From JBBRTJ01 sp038244535 (GTDB lineage: Bacteria > Actinomycetota > Acidimicrobiia > Acidimicrobiales > Ilumatobacteraceae), in assembly GCA_038244535.1 (NCBI GenBank), contig JBBRTJ010000036.1, positions 1-31,599 of the forward strand: a stretch of DNA of 31,599 nucleotides. The letters are read 5' to 3'. Below the pieces are notes generated by a model, which worked only from the letters and a program-made list of their open reading frames with translations, did no database searches and was not told where the DNA came from. Of the stretch, positions 8,558-16,524 are shown piece by piece (within the stretch, counting starts at the first letter, position 1; each line of letters starts with the position of its first letter). Position numbers and translations under genes: made by a program.

Positions 8558-10852
8558 ATGAGCATCCTGGGCAACCGCGTCCTGCGCAAAGAGGACCCGA
8601 AGTTCCTGACGGTCGGCGGCACCTACGTGTCCGACCTCCGCGACGAGCTCCTGACCGGAGCGCTGCACGTCACCTACGTCCGCTCGACGATGGCGCACGC
8701 TCGCATCGTCAGCATCGACGCGAGCGACGCCAAGGCGGCACCGGGAGTCGTCGGCGTGTTCACCGCGGCCGATCTCGGCCTGCCCCCGACGCCACCGGCC
8801 ATGCCGTTCAACAACCAGCAGATGACCCGGACCGCGCTGGCCTCCGACACCGTCCGCTACGTCGGCGAGGCCGTCGCCGTCGTCGTGACCGAGGAGCGCT
8901 ACCAGGGCGAGGACGCCGCCGAGCTCGTGGTGATCGACTACGAGCCGCTCCACGCGGTGATCGATCTCGACGAGTCCCTCGCCGGCACCACCCTGCTGTT
9001 CCCCGAGGCCGGCACCAACATCGCCTTCGACACCGCTGTCATGGGTATCCCCGGCGTCGGCGCCGACGGCTTCTTCGACGGCTGCGAGGTCGTGGTCACC
9101 CAGCGAGTCATGAACCAGCGGGTGGCCCCCTGCCCGCTCGAGACCCGCGCCGCCGCTGCGGTCTGGACGCCCGACGGGCGCCTCACCCACTGGGCCAGCA
9201 CCCAGACCCCGCAACAGGTGCGCGACGCGCTGGCGATGATCTACTCGCTCGAGCCCGCCCAGGTGCACGTGATCTCACCCGACGTCGGCGGCGGGTTCGG
9301 CGCCAAGATCGGCCTGTACACCGAAGAGCTGCTGCTCGCCGGGCTCGCCAAGGCGCTCAACCGGCCCGTCACCTGGACCGAGACCCGCACCGAGTCGATG
9401 ATGGCCCTCGGCCACGGCCGGGCCCAGCTCCAGGACATCACCATCGGCGGCACGCGCGAGGGCAAGGTCATCGCCTATCGCCTCGGCATCATCCAGGACT
9501 GCGGCGCCTACCCCGACATCGGTGCTGTGCTCCCGGCCTTCATGACCCGCACGATGGCGGCGGGCGTGTACACGATCGATCGGATCGAGTGCTGGTCGCA
9601 GAGCGTCGTCACCAACACCACGCCGGTCGTGGCCTACCGGGGCGCCGGGCGGCCCGAGGCCACCGCCGGCCTCGAGCGAGCCATGGACCTGTTCGCCCAC
9701 GAGATCGGCAAGGACCCGATCGAGGTGCGGCGCATGAACCTCGTGGCCAAGTTCGACGAGCCCCACACCACGATCATGGGTGCCACCTACGACGTCGGCG
9801 ACTACGAGCGTTCGCTCGACCTCGTCCTCGAACGGGCCGGCATCGACGACCTCCGCGCCGAGCAGGGCGCGCGGCGGGCCAGCGGCACCCCCAAGCAGCT
9901 CGGCATCGGCGTCAGCGTCTACGTCGAGATCACCGGGGGAGCGCCGCCTCCCTCCGAGGTCGCGCGCATCGTCATCAACGACGACGGCTCGGCCACCGTC
10001 TACACGGGCACCTCACCGCACGGGCAAGGCCACGTCACGAGCTGGTCGATGATCGCCAGCGACCAGCTCGGCATCCCCTTCGACCAGATCAGCGTGATCC
10101 ACGGCGACACCGACCTCGTGCCCGTGGGTGGCGGCACGATGGGCAGTCGCTCGCTGCAGCAGGGCGGCGCCGCCGTGCACCAGACCAGTCAGCAGGTGGT
10201 CGACAAAGCCCGTGAGCTGGCGGCCAAGCTGCTCGAGGCCAGCGTCGAGGACGTCGTTCTCGACAAGGCGGCAGGGGCGTTCCACGTCGCTGGTACCCCG
10301 GCGGTGTCAAAGAGCTGGTCCGAGCTGTCGGCTGCCGCGGTCGTCGAGGGCGAGCCGCTCGACATCGAGAGCACGTTCACCGCACCGGGGGCCACGTTCC
10401 CGTTCGGGTCCCACGTCGCCGTCGTCGAGGTCGACACCGACACCGGCCAAGTCCGCCTCGTGCGCCACATCGCGTGCGACGACGCCGGCCGGGTGCTCAA
10501 CCCACTCATCCTCGAGGGCCAGATCCATGGCGGCATCGCCCAGGGCGCAGCGCAGGCCCTCCTCGAAGAAGTCCGCTACGACACCGACGGCAACCCCGTC
10601 ACGTCGAACCTGGCCGAGTACGCGTTCCCGTCGGCGGCTGAGCTGCCCAGCTTCGACATCGTCCACATGGAGACGCCGACGCCCCTGAACCCCCTCGGCG
10701 CCAAGGGCATCGGCGAGTCCGGCACGATCGGCTCGACGCCCGCCGTGCAGTCCGCGGTGATCGATGCGCTGGTGCACCTCGGGGTGCGCCACATCGACAT
10801 GCCGACGACACCCGAGCGGGTGTGGCGGGCAATCGCCGCCGCTTCTAACTGA
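8558..10852 (+). CDS. Xanthine dehydrogenase/CoxL-family molybdopterin-binding subunit, form II type (orphan large subunit)
   Basis: A 764-residue molybdenum-hydroxylase large subunit. The ATG is preceded by the purine-rich GGGGGAAGGA. It shows the aldehyde oxidase/xanthine dehydrogenase a/b hammerhead domain (about residues 18-125) and the molybdopterin-binding region (about 140-740), with PDVGGGFGAK, GQGHVTSWSM, MGSRSLQQGG and KGIGESGTIG. Glu720 in GESG corresponds to the conserved catalytic glutamate of the family. The loop at residues 359-365 is AYRGAGR, the form II motif, not the AYXCSFR of proven CO dehydrogenase. No CoxS or CoxM gene lies next to it, so it may use the subunits encoded at 12347-16019 or work without them. 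The substrate is unknown: CO oxidation is not supported, and purines, aldehydes or N-heterocycles are possible. Confidence 0.9.
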   Translation: MSILGNRVLRKEDPKFLTVGGTYVSDLRDELLTGALHVTYVRSTMAHARIVSIDASDAKAAPGVVGVFTAADLGLPPTPPAMPFNNQQMTRTALASDTVRYVGEAVAVVVTEERYQGEDAAELVVIDYEPLHAVIDLDESLAGTTLLFPEAGTNIAFDTAVMGIPGVGADGFFDGCEVVVTQRVMNQRVAPCPLETRAAAAVWTPDGRLTHWASTQTPQQVRDALAMIYSLEPAQVHVISPDVGGGFGAKIGLYTEELLLAGLAKALNRPVTWTETRTESMMALGHGRAQLQDITIGGTREGKVIAYRLGIIQDCGAYPDIGAVLPAFMTRTMAAGVYTIDRIECWSQSVVTNTTPVVAYRGAGRPEATAGLERAMDLFAHEIGKDPIEVRRMNLVAKFDEPHTTIMGATYDVGDYERSLDLVLERAGIDDLRAEQGARRASGTPKQLGIGVSVYVEITGGAPPPSEVARIVINDDGSATVYTGTSPHGQGHVTSWSMIASDQLGIPFDQISVIHGDTDLVPVGGGTMGSRSLQQGGAAVHQTSQQVVDKARELAAKLLEASVEDVVLDKAAGAFHVAGTPAVSKSWSELSAAAVVEGEPLDIESTFTAPGATFPFGSHVAVVEVDTDTGQVRLVRHIACDDAGRVLNPLILEGQIHGGIAQGAAQALLEEVRYDTDGNPVTSNLAEYAFPSAAELPSFDIVHMETPTPLNPLGAKGIGESGTIGSTPAVQSAVIDALVHLGVRHIDMPTTPERVWRAIAAASN

Positions 10853-10880
10853 CGCTGGCCCTACCGCACGACCATTGAAC

Positions 10881-10922
10881 CGCATCGGCGAGACCCGGAG
10901 GGCACGGGGTCTCGCCGATGCG
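10881..10922. terminator. Bidirectional terminator, perfect 16-bp inverted repeat
   Basis: The arms CGCATCGGCGAGACCC (10881-10896) and its exact complement (10907-10922) enclose a 10-base loop. The hairpin sits between the stop of the CoxL-type gene (10852) and the stop of the convergent DUF1996 gene (10937), the expected place for a shared terminator. T-runs are absent, as is usual in GC-rich actinobacteria. Confidence 0.8.
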
Positions 10923-10936
10923 AGATGGCCGACACG

Positions 10937-12145
10937 TCAGTCGTCGTTGACGATGATGCCGTTGCCGGTCGGCTTGACGACGATGACCCCGGCGTTGCCG
11001 GTGATGACCACGCTGAAGCCCTCGTCGGCCTCTTTGATCTTGTCGTCGATGACCACCACGGTGATGGTGCCCGTCGACTGGCCGGGCGCAAACGTGAGCG
11101 TGCCGCTGGCGGCCACGAAGTCCGTGCCCGACTTGGCCCATCCGTCACGAGTCGTCCAGTCGACCGAGATCGGCGCGTACGCGTTCGGGTAGGTGATGGA
11201 CACCGGGAAGGATATGGCCTTCAGGTGCTCGAGGGCGCTCGTGTTGCCGATCGCAGCCCGGGGCGTCGGCGGGAGCACGCACACGATGCCGCCGTTGACG
11301 CAGCGGTTGACGTGCTCGGTGAACACCGTCGTGTCCCAGCCGTTCATGAAGTCCGCGTGGGCGCTGTACTGGTTGCCCGACGCCAAGGTCACGCCACTGC
11401 CGCCGAGGAACGGGTAGCGGTAGGCGAGCACGAGCTCGGGCACCATCACCGGGTACCCGGCGGGGCAGCTGCCATCGCCCAACGAGCGGGCCAGGTGGCT
11501 CTTGTGGTCGGCACTGTCGCTCTGCGTACCGTTCCAGCAGTCAGGGAAGTGGACGCGCAACAGCAGCGCCGAGCCGGCCGGACAGGTCGGCACCGACACG
11601 CTCTGCATGGCGGCCTGGCCCCCGATGATGCAGCCGTAGCTCGTGACGTTGCTTCCCTGTGCTGTCGTGGCCAGCCGGTCACCCGAGATCATCCGCAGGC
11701 CGGCGGGGAAGGACTGGATCGTGCCCAACTTCGCGCCGTTCGTGTAATACGCGTCCACCCGATCCGGGTTGATCGCAACGCCGTTCTTGTACAGCGTCGG
11801 CATCCAGTACGCCGACCTGTCACCAGGGTCGTCGCAGTTGCTGGCGCCCCGGCGGAGCTGGCTCGGCGTGCTGCTCGCGTTGATCGTGAGGTTGCCACCG
11901 AAGTCGTGGCTGTGGCTGACCCCGACCTGACCGGGGAAGACGATCGGATCGTTGGGCGCAGTGGTGACGTACTGGCACTGGGCCTTGAAGTACGCACTGA
12001 ACCCGGGGGGCACCGTGGCGCTCGGCTGGACGGCGGCGGCGGTGCCGGCACCGGCGGGGAGGGCGGACGGAACGATCGCGGCGAAGCCGGCGACCAGGAC
12101 GGCGGCGGCGGTGACGCGGCGCGCCGATGAGGACGAACGAAACAT
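10937..12145 (-). CDS. Secreted DUF1996 domain protein with C-terminal Calx-beta-like domain
   Basis: A 402-residue exported protein. It starts at the ATG at 12145, four bases after a GGGAG ribosome-binding site, with a signal peptide of about 34 residues (RRVTAAAVLVAGFAAIVPSA, cleavage near GAG). Residues about 45-310 match DUF1996: FKAQCQYV, SHSHDFGGN, a WMPTLY segment, VHFPDCWNG, a CPAGYPVMVPEL stretch and FMNGWDTT. It is rich in conserved Cys, His and Trp. Residues about 325-402 resemble a Calx-beta repeat (SGTDFVAASGTLTFAPGQS, then EADEGFSVVITG and IVNDD), a Ca2+-binding or adhesive beta-sandwich. DUF1996 has no established activity. No membrane anchor is seen. It is divergent from coxS over 201 bp and shows no obvious functional link to the molybdenum-enzyme genes around it. 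Confidence 0.87.
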   Translation of the reverse strand: MFRSSSSARRVTAAAVLVAGFAAIVPSALPAGAGTAAAVQPSATVPPGFSAYFKAQCQYVTTAPNDPIVFPGQVGVSHSHDFGGNLTINASSTPSQLRRGASNCDDPGDRSAYWMPTLYKNGVAINPDRVDAYYTNGAKLGTIQSFPAGLRMISGDRLATTAQGSNVTSYGCIIGGQAAMQSVSVPTCPAGSALLLRVHFPDCWNGTQSDSADHKSHLARSLGDGSCPAGYPVMVPELVLAYRYPFLGGSGVTLASGNQYSAHADFMNGWDTTVFTEHVNRCVNGGIVCVLPPTPRAAIGNTSALEHLKAISFPVSITYPNAYAPISVDWTTRDGWAKSGTDFVAASGTLTFAPGQSTGTITVVVIDDKIKEADEGFSVVITGNAGVIVVKPTGNGIIVNDD

Positions 12146-12306
12146 GGGGCTCCCATCTCACTTCGAAGGTTCGGGGGTCGAAAGAAGGCCCAGCCGTCCA
12201 TGGCAAAGAGGGCGAAGCGTGTGCCCGCAGAGTGTCCAACGCCCCGCGGGGGCAGGCGGGTACGCCCCTGTGCGACGGCGGGTCGACCTGAGGCATGATG
12301 AGCCTC

Positions 12307-12325
12307 TCGTTCCCGGGGGGAACGA
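12307..12325. promoter_or_regulatory. Inverted repeat upstream of the coxSLM operon, candidate operator
   Basis: TCGTTCCC-ggg-GGGAACGA is a perfect 8-bp inverted repeat ending 21 bases before the coxS start codon. A weaker GAGGC/GCCTC repeat (12290-12306) abuts it. It could be a repressor site over the promoter or transcription start, or a leader hairpin close to the ribosome-binding G-run (12334-12339). No regulator gene lies nearby. Confidence 0.45.
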
Positions 12326-12346
12326 TGACACCTGGGGGGTCATCCG

Positions 12347-12817
12347 TTGAGGATCTCGGTCTCGGTCAACGGCACTGCATACGAGCGCGAGGTCGAACCT
12401 CGCACGTTGCTGGTGCACTTCCTCCGTGAGGACATCGGACTCACGGGTACGAACGTCGGCTGTGACACGTCGTCGTGTGGCGCCTGCACGGTCCACCTGA
12501 ACGGCGAGTCGGCCAAGAGCTGCACGGTCCTGGCCGTGCAAGCCGACGGCCAAGCGGTCACCACCATCGAGGGCCTGGCCCACGACGGTGTCCTGCATCC
12601 CATGCAGCAGGCCTTCCACGAGCAGCACGGCCTTCAGTGCGGCTACTGCACGCCCGGCATGGTCATGGCCGCCGTGTCCTTGCTCGACGAGATCCCCAAC
12701 CCGACCGAGCAGCAGGTGCGCCTCGGGCTCGAGGGCAACCTGTGCCGCTGCACCGGGTACCACAACATCGTCAAGGCCGTGCTGGCCTGTGCCGATGCGA
12801 GGACGGTGTCGGCGTGA
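12347..12817 (+). CDS. coxS: Molybdenum hydroxylase 2Fe-2S subunit (CoxS type)
   Basis: The 156-residue electron-transfer subunit of a CoxSLM hydroxylase. The N-terminal plant-type ferredoxin domain has Cys39, Cys44, Cys47 and Cys59 (CDTSSCGAC, then C in AKSCTV). The C-terminal 2Fe-2S domain has Cys98-x2-Cys101 (CGYCTPGM) and Cys133-x-Cys135 (CRCTGYHNI), so all eight cluster ligands are present. The TTG start at 12347 is supported by a GGGGGG run seven bases upstream and by the usual beginning ISVSVNG; the upstream ATG at 12325 is out of frame. The stop overlaps the next start (GTGA). S-L-M is the order described for form II cox operons, whereas form I is M-S-L. Regulation may involve the inverted repeat just upstream. 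Confidence 0.95.
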   Translation: MRISVSVNGTAYEREVEPRTLLVHFLREDIGLTGTNVGCDTSSCGACTVHLNGESAKSCTVLAVQADGQAVTTIEGLAHDGVLHPMQQAFHEQHGLQCGYCTPGMVMAAVSLLDEIPNPTEQQVRLGLEGNLCRCTGYHNIVKAVLACADARTVSA

Positions 12818-15198
12818 CTGTCACCGACACGGCACCGTCGAAGGTCATCGGCACCCGGCTGCTGCGCCGTGAAGATGCCGCCCTGCTCACCGGGGAGGCC
12901 AAGTTCACCGACGACCTCGTCGTCGCCGGCGCCCTCCACCTCGCCGTGCTGCGCTCGCCCTACGCCCATGCCCGCATCGTCAGCGTTGACGTGTCCGGCG
13001 CGCTGGCCCTGCCCGGGGTGGTGGCCGCCTACTCCGGCGCCGACCTGATGGCACTGTGGCCCGGCCCCATGCCGTCGCCCTGGGTGCTCACCCCCGACAT
13101 GCTGCAGCCGCCGCACTACCCGATCACCGTCGACAAGGCCCGCTACGTCGGCGACGGCGTGGCAGTGGTGCTGGCTCGTTCCAACACCGAAGCGCGCGAT
13201 GCGCTCGAGGCGATCGACGTCGTGTACGAGGCACTGCCTGCCGTCGTCGACCTCGAAGCGGCGGCCAGTGATGCCGTGCTCGTCCACGACGAGCTCGGCA
13301 CCAACAAGATCTACACCTGGGAGCTCAAGATCGGCGAAGAGGCCGTCGCCGCCGCCTTCGCATCGGCAGCCCACACCGTCAAGGAGCGCTACATCCAGCA
13401 GCGCCTCATCCCGATGGCGATGGAGCCTCGGGCGGTGCTCGTGGTTCCGCAGCCCTTCGGAGGCGACATCACGCTCTACTCGGCCACCCAGATCCCCCAC
13501 CTCCTGAAGCTGTTCGTCGCGCTCACGCTCGGCCTGCCCGAGCAGAGCGTGCGGGTCGTGGCGCCGAGCGTCGGTGGCGGGTTCGGCTCGAAGCTCAACG
13601 TGTATGCCGAGGAGCTGCTGTGCGTGGCGCTGGCCCGCAAGCACGCCTCGCCCGTGCGCTGGGTCGAGGAGCGCACCGAGAACGCCCAGGCCACCATCCA
13701 CGGCCGCGGGCAGATCCAAGACGTCGAGCTGGCGGCCGATGCCGACGGCAAGCTCCTGGCCGTCCGGGTCAACCTCCTGGCCGACATGGGCGGCTACTTG
13801 CAGCTGCTCACGCAGTCCATCCCGATCCTGGGCGCCTTCCTGTACGCCGGCGTGTACGACCTGCCCGCGGCGTACTCGTTCAGCTGCACGGGTGTGATGA
13901 CCACCTTGACGCCGACCGACGCGTATCGCGGCGCCGGCCGTCCCGAGGCCACCTACGCGATCGAGCGGGCCATGGACGCGCTCGCCCGCAAGGTCGGGGT
14001 CGACCCCTACGAGCTGCGCAAGAGGAACTTCATCGGCAAGGAGCAGTTCCCCTACACGGCCATGACCGGGCTCACCTACGACTCCGGCGACCACGCCACT
14101 GCGGCTGCCAAGGCGATCGAGATGGCCGACTATGCCGGCGTGCGAGCCGAGCAGTCGGCCCGCCGAGCCGCCGGCAGCACCAAGCACCTCGGCATCGGCA
14201 TGAGCAGCTACTTCGAGATGTGCGGCCTCGCACCGTCGCGCGTGCTGGCCTCGCTCAACTACCCCGCCGGCGGCTGGGAGGCCGCCACGGTGCGCGTGCT
14301 CGCGACCAACAAGGTGCAGGTCGTCACCGGTGCCTCGCCGCACGGCCAGGGCCACGAGACCTCGTGGTCGATGATCGTGGCCGACAAGCTCGGTGTGGCT
14401 CCCGAGGACGTCGACGTCCTGCACTCCGACACGGCCATCAGCCCCCTCGGGCTCGACACCTACGGCAGTCGCTCGCTGGCCGTCGGCGGTGTCGCCATCG
14501 ACATGGCGTGCGACAAGGTGGTCGACAAGGCCCGCAAGATCGTGGCTCACCAGCTCGAGTGCGCCGAGGAGGACCTCGACTTCGTCGGCGGCGTCTTCTC
14601 GGTCAGGGGCAGCCCCTCGCAGTCGATGGCGCTGGCCGCGGTGGCCTGGGAGGCGTTCAGCGCCCACAACTTGCCCGACGGCATGGAGCCCAACCTCGAG
14701 GCCCACACCACCTACGACCCGCCCAACTTCTCGTGGCCGTTCGGCACGCACATCTGCGTGGTCGAGATCGACGAGGAGACCGGCCAGGTCGAGGTCCTCA
14801 AGTACGTCGCCGTCGACGACTGCGGCAACCAGATCAACCCGCTGATCGTCGATGGTCAAGTGCACGGCGGCGTCATCCAGGGCCTGGCTCAAGCGCTGTT
14901 CGAAGAGGCCGTGTACGACGCCGACGGCAACCTGCGATCGTCGACCTTGGCCGAGTACCTGGTGCCATCGGCCGCCGATGTGCCCTCGATCACCACGGGC
15001 CACACCATCACCCCGTCGCCCACCAACCCCCTCGGGGTCAAGGGCATCGGCGAGGCCGGCACCATCGGTGCCGCCCCCGCAGTCATCAATGCCGTGTGCG
15101 ACGCGCTGAGCGAGCTCGGCGTCCACAACATCGCCATGCCGGCCTCGCCTCAGCGGGTCTGGTCAGCCATCCAAGCCGCCAACGGAGGCATGAAGTGA
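12814..15198 (+). CDS. coxL: Molybdenum hydroxylase large (molybdopterin) subunit, form II CoxL
   Basis: The 794-residue catalytic subunit. The GTG start at 12814 overlaps the coxS stop by four bases; the frame is open upstream through coxS, but the homologous region begins around IGTRLLRREDAALLTG. The hammerhead domain covers about residues 20-130. Molybdopterin-domain motifs are PSVGGGFGSK, GQGHETSWSM, YGSRSLAVGG and KGIGEAGTIG, with the conserved catalytic Glu747. The active-site loop AYRGAGR (370-376) lacks the cysteine of the form I AYXCSFR loop that carries the Mo-Cu centre, so a CO dehydrogenase with a Mo-S-Cu site is unlikely. It is clearly related to the orphan large subunit at 8558-10852 but diverged from it. 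Partner subunits lie on both sides in the same operon. Confidence 0.95.
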   Translation: MTVTDTAPSKVIGTRLLRREDAALLTGEAKFTDDLVVAGALHLAVLRSPYAHARIVSVDVSGALALPGVVAAYSGADLMALWPGPMPSPWVLTPDMLQPPHYPITVDKARYVGDGVAVVLARSNTEARDALEAIDVVYEALPAVVDLEAAASDAVLVHDELGTNKIYTWELKIGEEAVAAAFASAAHTVKERYIQQRLIPMAMEPRAVLVVPQPFGGDITLYSATQIPHLLKLFVALTLGLPEQSVRVVAPSVGGGFGSKLNVYAEELLCVALARKHASPVRWVEERTENAQATIHGRGQIQDVELAADADGKLLAVRVNLLADMGGYLQLLTQSIPILGAFLYAGVYDLPAAYSFSCTGVMTTLTPTDAYRGAGRPEATYAIERAMDALARKVGVDPYELRKRNFIGKEQFPYTAMTGLTYDSGDHATAAAKAIEMADYAGVRAEQSARRAAGSTKHLGIGMSSYFEMCGLAPSRVLASLNYPAGGWEAATVRVLATNKVQVVTGASPHGQGHETSWSMIVADKLGVAPEDVDVLHSDTAISPLGLDTYGSRSLAVGGVAIDMACDKVVDKARKIVAHQLECAEEDLDFVGGVFSVRGSPSQSMALAAVAWEAFSAHNLPDGMEPNLEAHTTYDPPNFSWPFGTHICVVEIDEETGQVEVLKYVAVDDCGNQINPLIVDGQVHGGVIQGLAQALFEEAVYDADGNLRSSTLAEYLVPSAADVPSITTGHTITPSPTNPLGVKGIGEAGTIGAAPAVINAVCDALSELGVHNIAMPASPQRVWSAIQAANGGMK

Positions 15199-16019
15199 TC
15201 CCTGCAGCGTTCGACTACGTGAGGGCCGGTTCGGCCGACGAGGCCGTGGCTCTCATCGGCGAGCACGGCGAAGACGCCAAGTTCCTCGCCGGTGGCCACA
15301 GCCTGCTGCCGCTGATGAAGCTGCGACTGGCATCGCCGTCGGTGCTGATCGACGTGGCCCGCATCACCGACTTGTCGTACATCCGCGACGCCGGCGACCA
15401 CGTCGCCATCGGTGCCCTCACCCGCCATCACGACGTCGAGCACTCCGAGCTGCTCGCGCAGCTCAACCCGCTGCTCGCTCACGCGGCGTCGCACGTCGGC
15501 GATCCCCAGGTCCGCCACCGGGGCACCATCGGCGGGTCGATCGCCCACGCCGACCCCGCCTCCGACCTGCCCGCCACGGTGCTCGCCCTGGGCGGATCGC
15601 TGGTGGCCCGGTCGTCTCGGGGCGAGCGGGTCATCCCGGCGTCGGAGTTCTTCGTCGGCTTCCTCGAGTCGACGTTGGCCCCCGACGAGCTCCTCACCGA
15701 GGTGCGGGTGCCCAAGCTGGCCGGCGCCGGCTGGGGGTTCCAGAAGTTCAACCGACGGGCCCAGGACTGGGCCATCGTCGGCGTGGCCGCCTGGCGCCAG
15801 AACGGCAACGCGGGCGTCGCGCTCGTCAACATGGGGTCCACCCCGGTGCTGGCCACCTCGGTGGTCACCGCCCTCGCCAGCGGTGCCTCGGTGGCCGAGG
15901 CCGCCGAGCTGGCCGCCGACGACGCCGAGCCGCAAGCCGACCTCAACGCCTCGATCGAGTACCGCACCCACCTCGCCAAGGTGCTGGTGCGCCGGGCGCT
16001 CGAGGCCGCGTCAGCCTGA
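15195..16019 (+). CDS. coxM: Molybdenum hydroxylase FAD-binding subunit (CoxM type)
   Basis: The 274-residue flavoprotein subunit that takes electrons from the iron-sulfur subunit. The GTG start at 15195 overlaps the coxL stop (GTGA). It begins IPAAFDYVRAGS, as usual for the family. The FAD-binding PCMH-type fold is marked by AGGHSLLPLMKLR (residues 32-44) and TIGGSIAHADPASD (111-124), the two flavin-contacting motifs of CoxM. The C-terminal CO_deh_flav_C domain starts around residue 165 (GWGFQKFNRRAQDWAIVGVAA). The length is normal. It is the last gene of the S-L-M operon and is followed by a strong hairpin. Confidence 0.95.
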   Translation: MIPAAFDYVRAGSADEAVALIGEHGEDAKFLAGGHSLLPLMKLRLASPSVLIDVARITDLSYIRDAGDHVAIGALTRHHDVEHSELLAQLNPLLAHAASHVGDPQVRHRGTIGGSIAHADPASDLPATVLALGGSLVARSSRGERVIPASEFFVGFLESTLAPDELLTEVRVPKLAGAGWGFQKFNRRAQDWAIVGVAAWRQNGNAGVALVNMGSTPVLATSVVTALASGASVAEAAELAADDAEPQADLNASIEYRTHLAKVLVRRALEAASA

Positions 16020-16036
16020 GCCCATCAACCCGTCCA

Positions 16037-16079
16037 CGCGAACGGTGCCCGCTCCCTCCGTAGGGCGGGCACCGTCGCG
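16037..16079. terminator. Terminator hairpin after coxSLM
   Basis: The arms CGCG-a-ACGGTGCCCGC (16037-16052) and GCGGGCACCGTCGCG (16065-16079) pair over 15 bp with one bulged A and a 12-base loop. The hairpin lies 17 bases after the coxM stop and 98 bases before the end of the convergent Dabb gene, so it probably ends the coxSLM transcript. Confidence 0.75.
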
Positions 16080-16177
16080 TCAGCATCGTCCCTGAGCACT
16101 GGCACGACCTGTTCGTCGCCGCTCCTCCGCGCGGATCACTCGAACCGACGATTCTTCTTCTGACCGGGCCGACCCGG

Positions 16178-16471
16178 TCAGAGGGCGAACTGAACCGTTG
16201 CCCGGGTGGCGATCAGGGGACGAATGACCGTCGCTCGCACCTCGTTGTGGAGCGCGTCGACGTCGTAGGCCCGCCAGCCGTCGGCATCGTCGAAGTCGGC
16301 CACGATGGCGTAGTCGTAACGGCCCTCGTCGAGGGCCAGATCGGGGCCGTGCGTGTAGCTGCGGATCGACGCGATCGCCGGTGGCAGGGTGTCGAGCGCA
16401 GCCGACACTGCGGCCTCCTGCTCGTCGGTGACACCCTCGACCCACTTCAACAGCACGATGTGACGCAGCAT
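16178..16471 (-). CDS. Dabb (stress-responsive A/B barrel) domain protein
   Basis: A small 97-residue protein of the dimeric alpha-beta barrel superfamily. Signature parts are the opening LRHIVLLKW, the middle IRSYTHGPDLALDEGRYDYA, the strand AIVADFDDADGWRAYDVD, and the H-x-x-V near HNEV, with a short C-terminal strand. Dabb proteins range from plant stress proteins to small catabolic enzymes such as cyclases and decarboxylases, so the function is open. The ATG at 16471 has no ribosome-binding site, but a TACGGT hexamer lies six bases upstream, suggesting a leaderless mRNA. It is divergent from the oxygenase gene over only 53 bp, so the two may be controlled together. Confidence 0.88.
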   Translation of the reverse strand: MLRHIVLLKWVEGVTDEQEAAVSAALDTLPPAIASIRSYTHGPDLALDEGRYDYAIVADFDDADGWRAYDVDALHNEVRATVIRPLIATRATVQFAL

Positions 16472-16477
16472 GAAACC

Positions 16478-16483
16478 ACCGTA
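16478..16483 (-). promoter_or_regulatory. Candidate -10 box for a leaderless Dabb transcript
   Basis: On the minus strand TACGGT (TAnnnT type) ends six bases before the ATG at 16471. No ribosome-binding site is present, which fits transcription starting at or next to the start codon. No convincing -35 is visible. Confidence 0.35.
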
Positions 16484-16510
16484 ACCGGGGTCGGGGCGGG
16501 GCGGGCTGGG

Positions 16511-16516
16511 TAGCGT
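16511..16516 (+). promoter_or_regulatory. Candidate -10 box for a leaderless oxygenase transcript
   Basis: TAGCGT ends eight bases before the GTG at 16525 in a leader without a Shine-Dalgarno sequence. The spacing would place the transcription start at the start codon. The same arrangement occurs at 21052 and 27988. Confidence 0.35.
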
Positions 16517-16524
16517 CGGGGCCT

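Noticed and set aside
12253..12270. Imperfect palindrome CAGGCGGGTACGCCCCTG between the DUF1996 gene and coxS
   Set aside because: Four of its 18 positions break symmetry; too weak to call as an operator.
12643..15126. Long antisense open frame (about 827 codons) opposite coxL
   Set aside because: It mirrors third-position GC of the coxL gene; the product is rich in His, Val, Gly and Asp with no recognisable domain.
12347..16019. Considered as aerobic carbon monoxide dehydrogenase (form I)
   Set aside because: The active-site loop is AYRGAGR and the gene order S-L-M; the AYXCSFR copper-site loop is absent.
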